In this document: positions 34,541-64,000 of the stretch, one piece after another | Position numbering within the stretch: the stretch's first letter is position 1 | How the letters are laid out: each line of letters opens with the position of its first letter | From: Cotesia glomerata | Lineage: Eukaryota; Arthropoda; Insecta; Hymenoptera; Braconidae | Reading direction: 5' to 3' | Length of the DNA: 64,000 bases | Assembly (NCBI RefSeq): GCF_020080835.1 | Contig: NC_058166.1 | Location: 16,083,043-16,147,042 of the forward strand | Position numbers and translations under genes: made by a program | The notes under the pieces: model-generated | Seen by the model: the letters and a program-made list of their open reading frames with translations, nothing else | Told to the model about the DNA's origin: nothing | The model's database searches: none

Positions 34541-34760
34541 GTACACGGAAAAAACGAGATTACACTGGATATCATCCCAGATTATACTCAGTGATATCTG
34601 TGGTGAAAAAAAATTTCAGATAGTAGCTAAAAAAATCCAGATAATACTGCGTGATATCTGGATTATACTCATTGTAATCTGGATTATACTCATTATAATC
34701 TGGATTATACTCATTTTTATCTGGATTATATCTAGTGTAATCTTGTTTTTTCCGTGTACA
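34541..34760. mobile_element. 220-bp foldback MITE with internal tandem repeats
   Basis: TGTACACGGAAAAAACGAGA at the left end and TCTTGTTTTTTCCGTGTACA at the right end are inverted. The interior has four to five tandem ATCTGGATTATACTCAT units. Confidence 0.75.
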
Positions 34761-35235
34761 CTGTCAAAATTTGTCTTTTTTAAATTTAATATTTAATTAT
34801 TTTTTTATCAATAATTTAAATCAATATGATAATATTAATTGATAATAATATTAATATTATTATTATTATTATTATTAATTTAATTTAATTAATAATATTA
34901 ATCAATAATATTATAAAAAAATACTGTCTAAAAATGTGCCTATAAGCTTGAATCATTTTTGTAAAAATGTTTTTTCAAAATATATTCACATATGTAATTA
35001 ACTTGTAAAGTTATCACATAAATTTGTTGCCAATATTATTCAGTGAGTAAAAAAAAAAAAAATAATAGACAGACAGAAAAAAAATAATATTAAAATAAAA
35101 AGATAGATTATAGCAAAAAGAAGCGTATTTTGAGTACAAAAGCAAAATATTTTAATGTCGAGGGTCTTAATTAACATTGACGAGAACCAAAAGCTTTTCA
35201 TTATCATTTTTGGACAGATTTTTATTGGAATCCCA

Positions 35236-63090
<27,855 letters not shown>

Positions 63091-63249
63091 CTGAAAAATA
63101 TATATTTAATATTAAAGTGTTGGGAAAATAAAATTGTAAATATTTTTTAATATAAGTTTAATAATTTGATGTGAATAATTGAATTGAAAATTTTTTAATA
63201 TAAAAATTGAACTTTAAAACTTTTAATACAAAAAAAATATAATAAAAAT

Positions 63250-64000
63250 TGTCAAAAAATTTTGTTTCCTGGATAATTAATGATGAAATCGGTTTTTTTT
63301 AGTAAATTTTTTAGTGTCATTGCAAAGATCTTGACTTTAATTTGTGCCTTTTCAAGGTTTAATTTCATTCTCACTGGTAGTCAATTTATTATGATAAATA
63401 TTTAGGCTGCATTCGAAAATGCTCTATCTCTAAATACTAAATTAAGAAATGACCTTATATCTTGTAAATTATTGACATTTTTAAAAATATAAGCTCATCT
63501 CGATGTTACATTATTCATCGAGACCTTTTATTTGAGTACCCACATCAATTTTTCATATATTTTATATATTTATATATGAATATATGAAAAATATATCAAA
63601 ATGCATGTGGGTACTCAAATGAAAACTCTTAAAGGGTGTAACATCAGGATGAGCTTATATCTTTAAAAACGTCAATAATTAAGAAATAACCTTGTATCTT
63701 TTGAACTATTGACATTTTTTGAGATATAAGCTCATCCTGATGTTACACTCATTGAGACCTTTCATTTGAGTAATCACATCAGTTTTTCATATATTTTATA
63801 TATTAATATATATGTATATATGAAAAATATATCAAAATGCATGTGGGTACTCAAATGAAAACTCTTGACGAGTATAACATCGGGATGAGCTTATATCTTT
63901 AAAATCGTCGATAGTCAAGATAGTACAGTGCAATTTAAGAAATATCTTGTGAAATATTGAATTTTTTAAATATATAAACTCATCCCGATGTTACACTCAT
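63250..64000 (+). mobile_element. Helitron-like element (H14), running off the window
   Basis: Starts in the conserved 5' segment (TTTCCTGG..GATGAAATCGGTTTTTT, CATTGCAAAGATCTTGACTT) and includes two full palindrome units and part of a third at the window end. It lies in the Smr intron upstream of exon 62876-63090. Confidence 0.72.

Overview
This is an AT-rich, intron-rich, repeat-laden nuclear window from an insect. Gene content (an SMRTER/NCoR corepressor with insect-style Cys-rich and SANT regions, Mks1, an EF-hand rhomboid, RNF37, an oysgedart-type MBOAT acyltransferase) and the load of non-autonomous Helitrons and foldback elements suggest a hymenopteran, possibly a braconid parasitoid wasp. 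The taxon is inference; no sequence search was possible. No viral genes were recognised.

Layout. 1-5228 (+): last four exons of an MBOAT1/2 (oys-like) lysophospholipid acyltransferase; one intron holds a LINE remnant and an 858-bp inverted-repeat element. 5856-7606: a foldback element carrying 18S-rRNA-derived sequence. 7912-14183 (+): two-exon RNF37/UBOX5 E3 ligase; its 4.8-kb intron is a three-level nest (Helitron, long-TIR transposon with a 274-codon ORF, second copy of the 18S-bearing element). 16136-26012 (-): EF-hand rhomboid protease. 21394-29042 (+): Mks1, a ciliary transition-zone B9 protein with an RFX X-box 64 bp before its ATG. Rhomboid and Mks1 are interlocked: rhomboid exon 1 lies in Mks1 intron 2, and Mks1 exons 1-2 lie in rhomboid intron 1. 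35236-63090 (-): the 3' eight exons of the SMRTER/NCoR corepressor. Its 16.8-kb intron contains a complete three-exon BTB/C2H2 zinc-finger gene on the + strand (57884-60383).

Exon joins were checked by phase. Mks1 (507 aa), rhomboid (385 aa), RNF37 (484 aa) and BTB-ZF (503 aa) all close in frame. Mks1 needs one GC-AG intron.

Repeats dominate everything else. The main family is a non-autonomous Helitron/Helentron-like element. It has a 5' end TCTATATTATTAAGAGAATA, a central tandem array of ~230-bp imperfect palindromes built on CTTTCATTTGAGTACCCACA, and a 3' hairpin GCAGTCAC..GTGACTGC followed by CTAG. About a dozen copies sit in introns and intergenic DNA. Other families are foldback/TIR elements (several with TTAA or TAA ends), LINE C-terminal remnants with TTTA tails, and two different 18S rDNA fragments captured in repeats. 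The genes do not form a pathway; they share only location.
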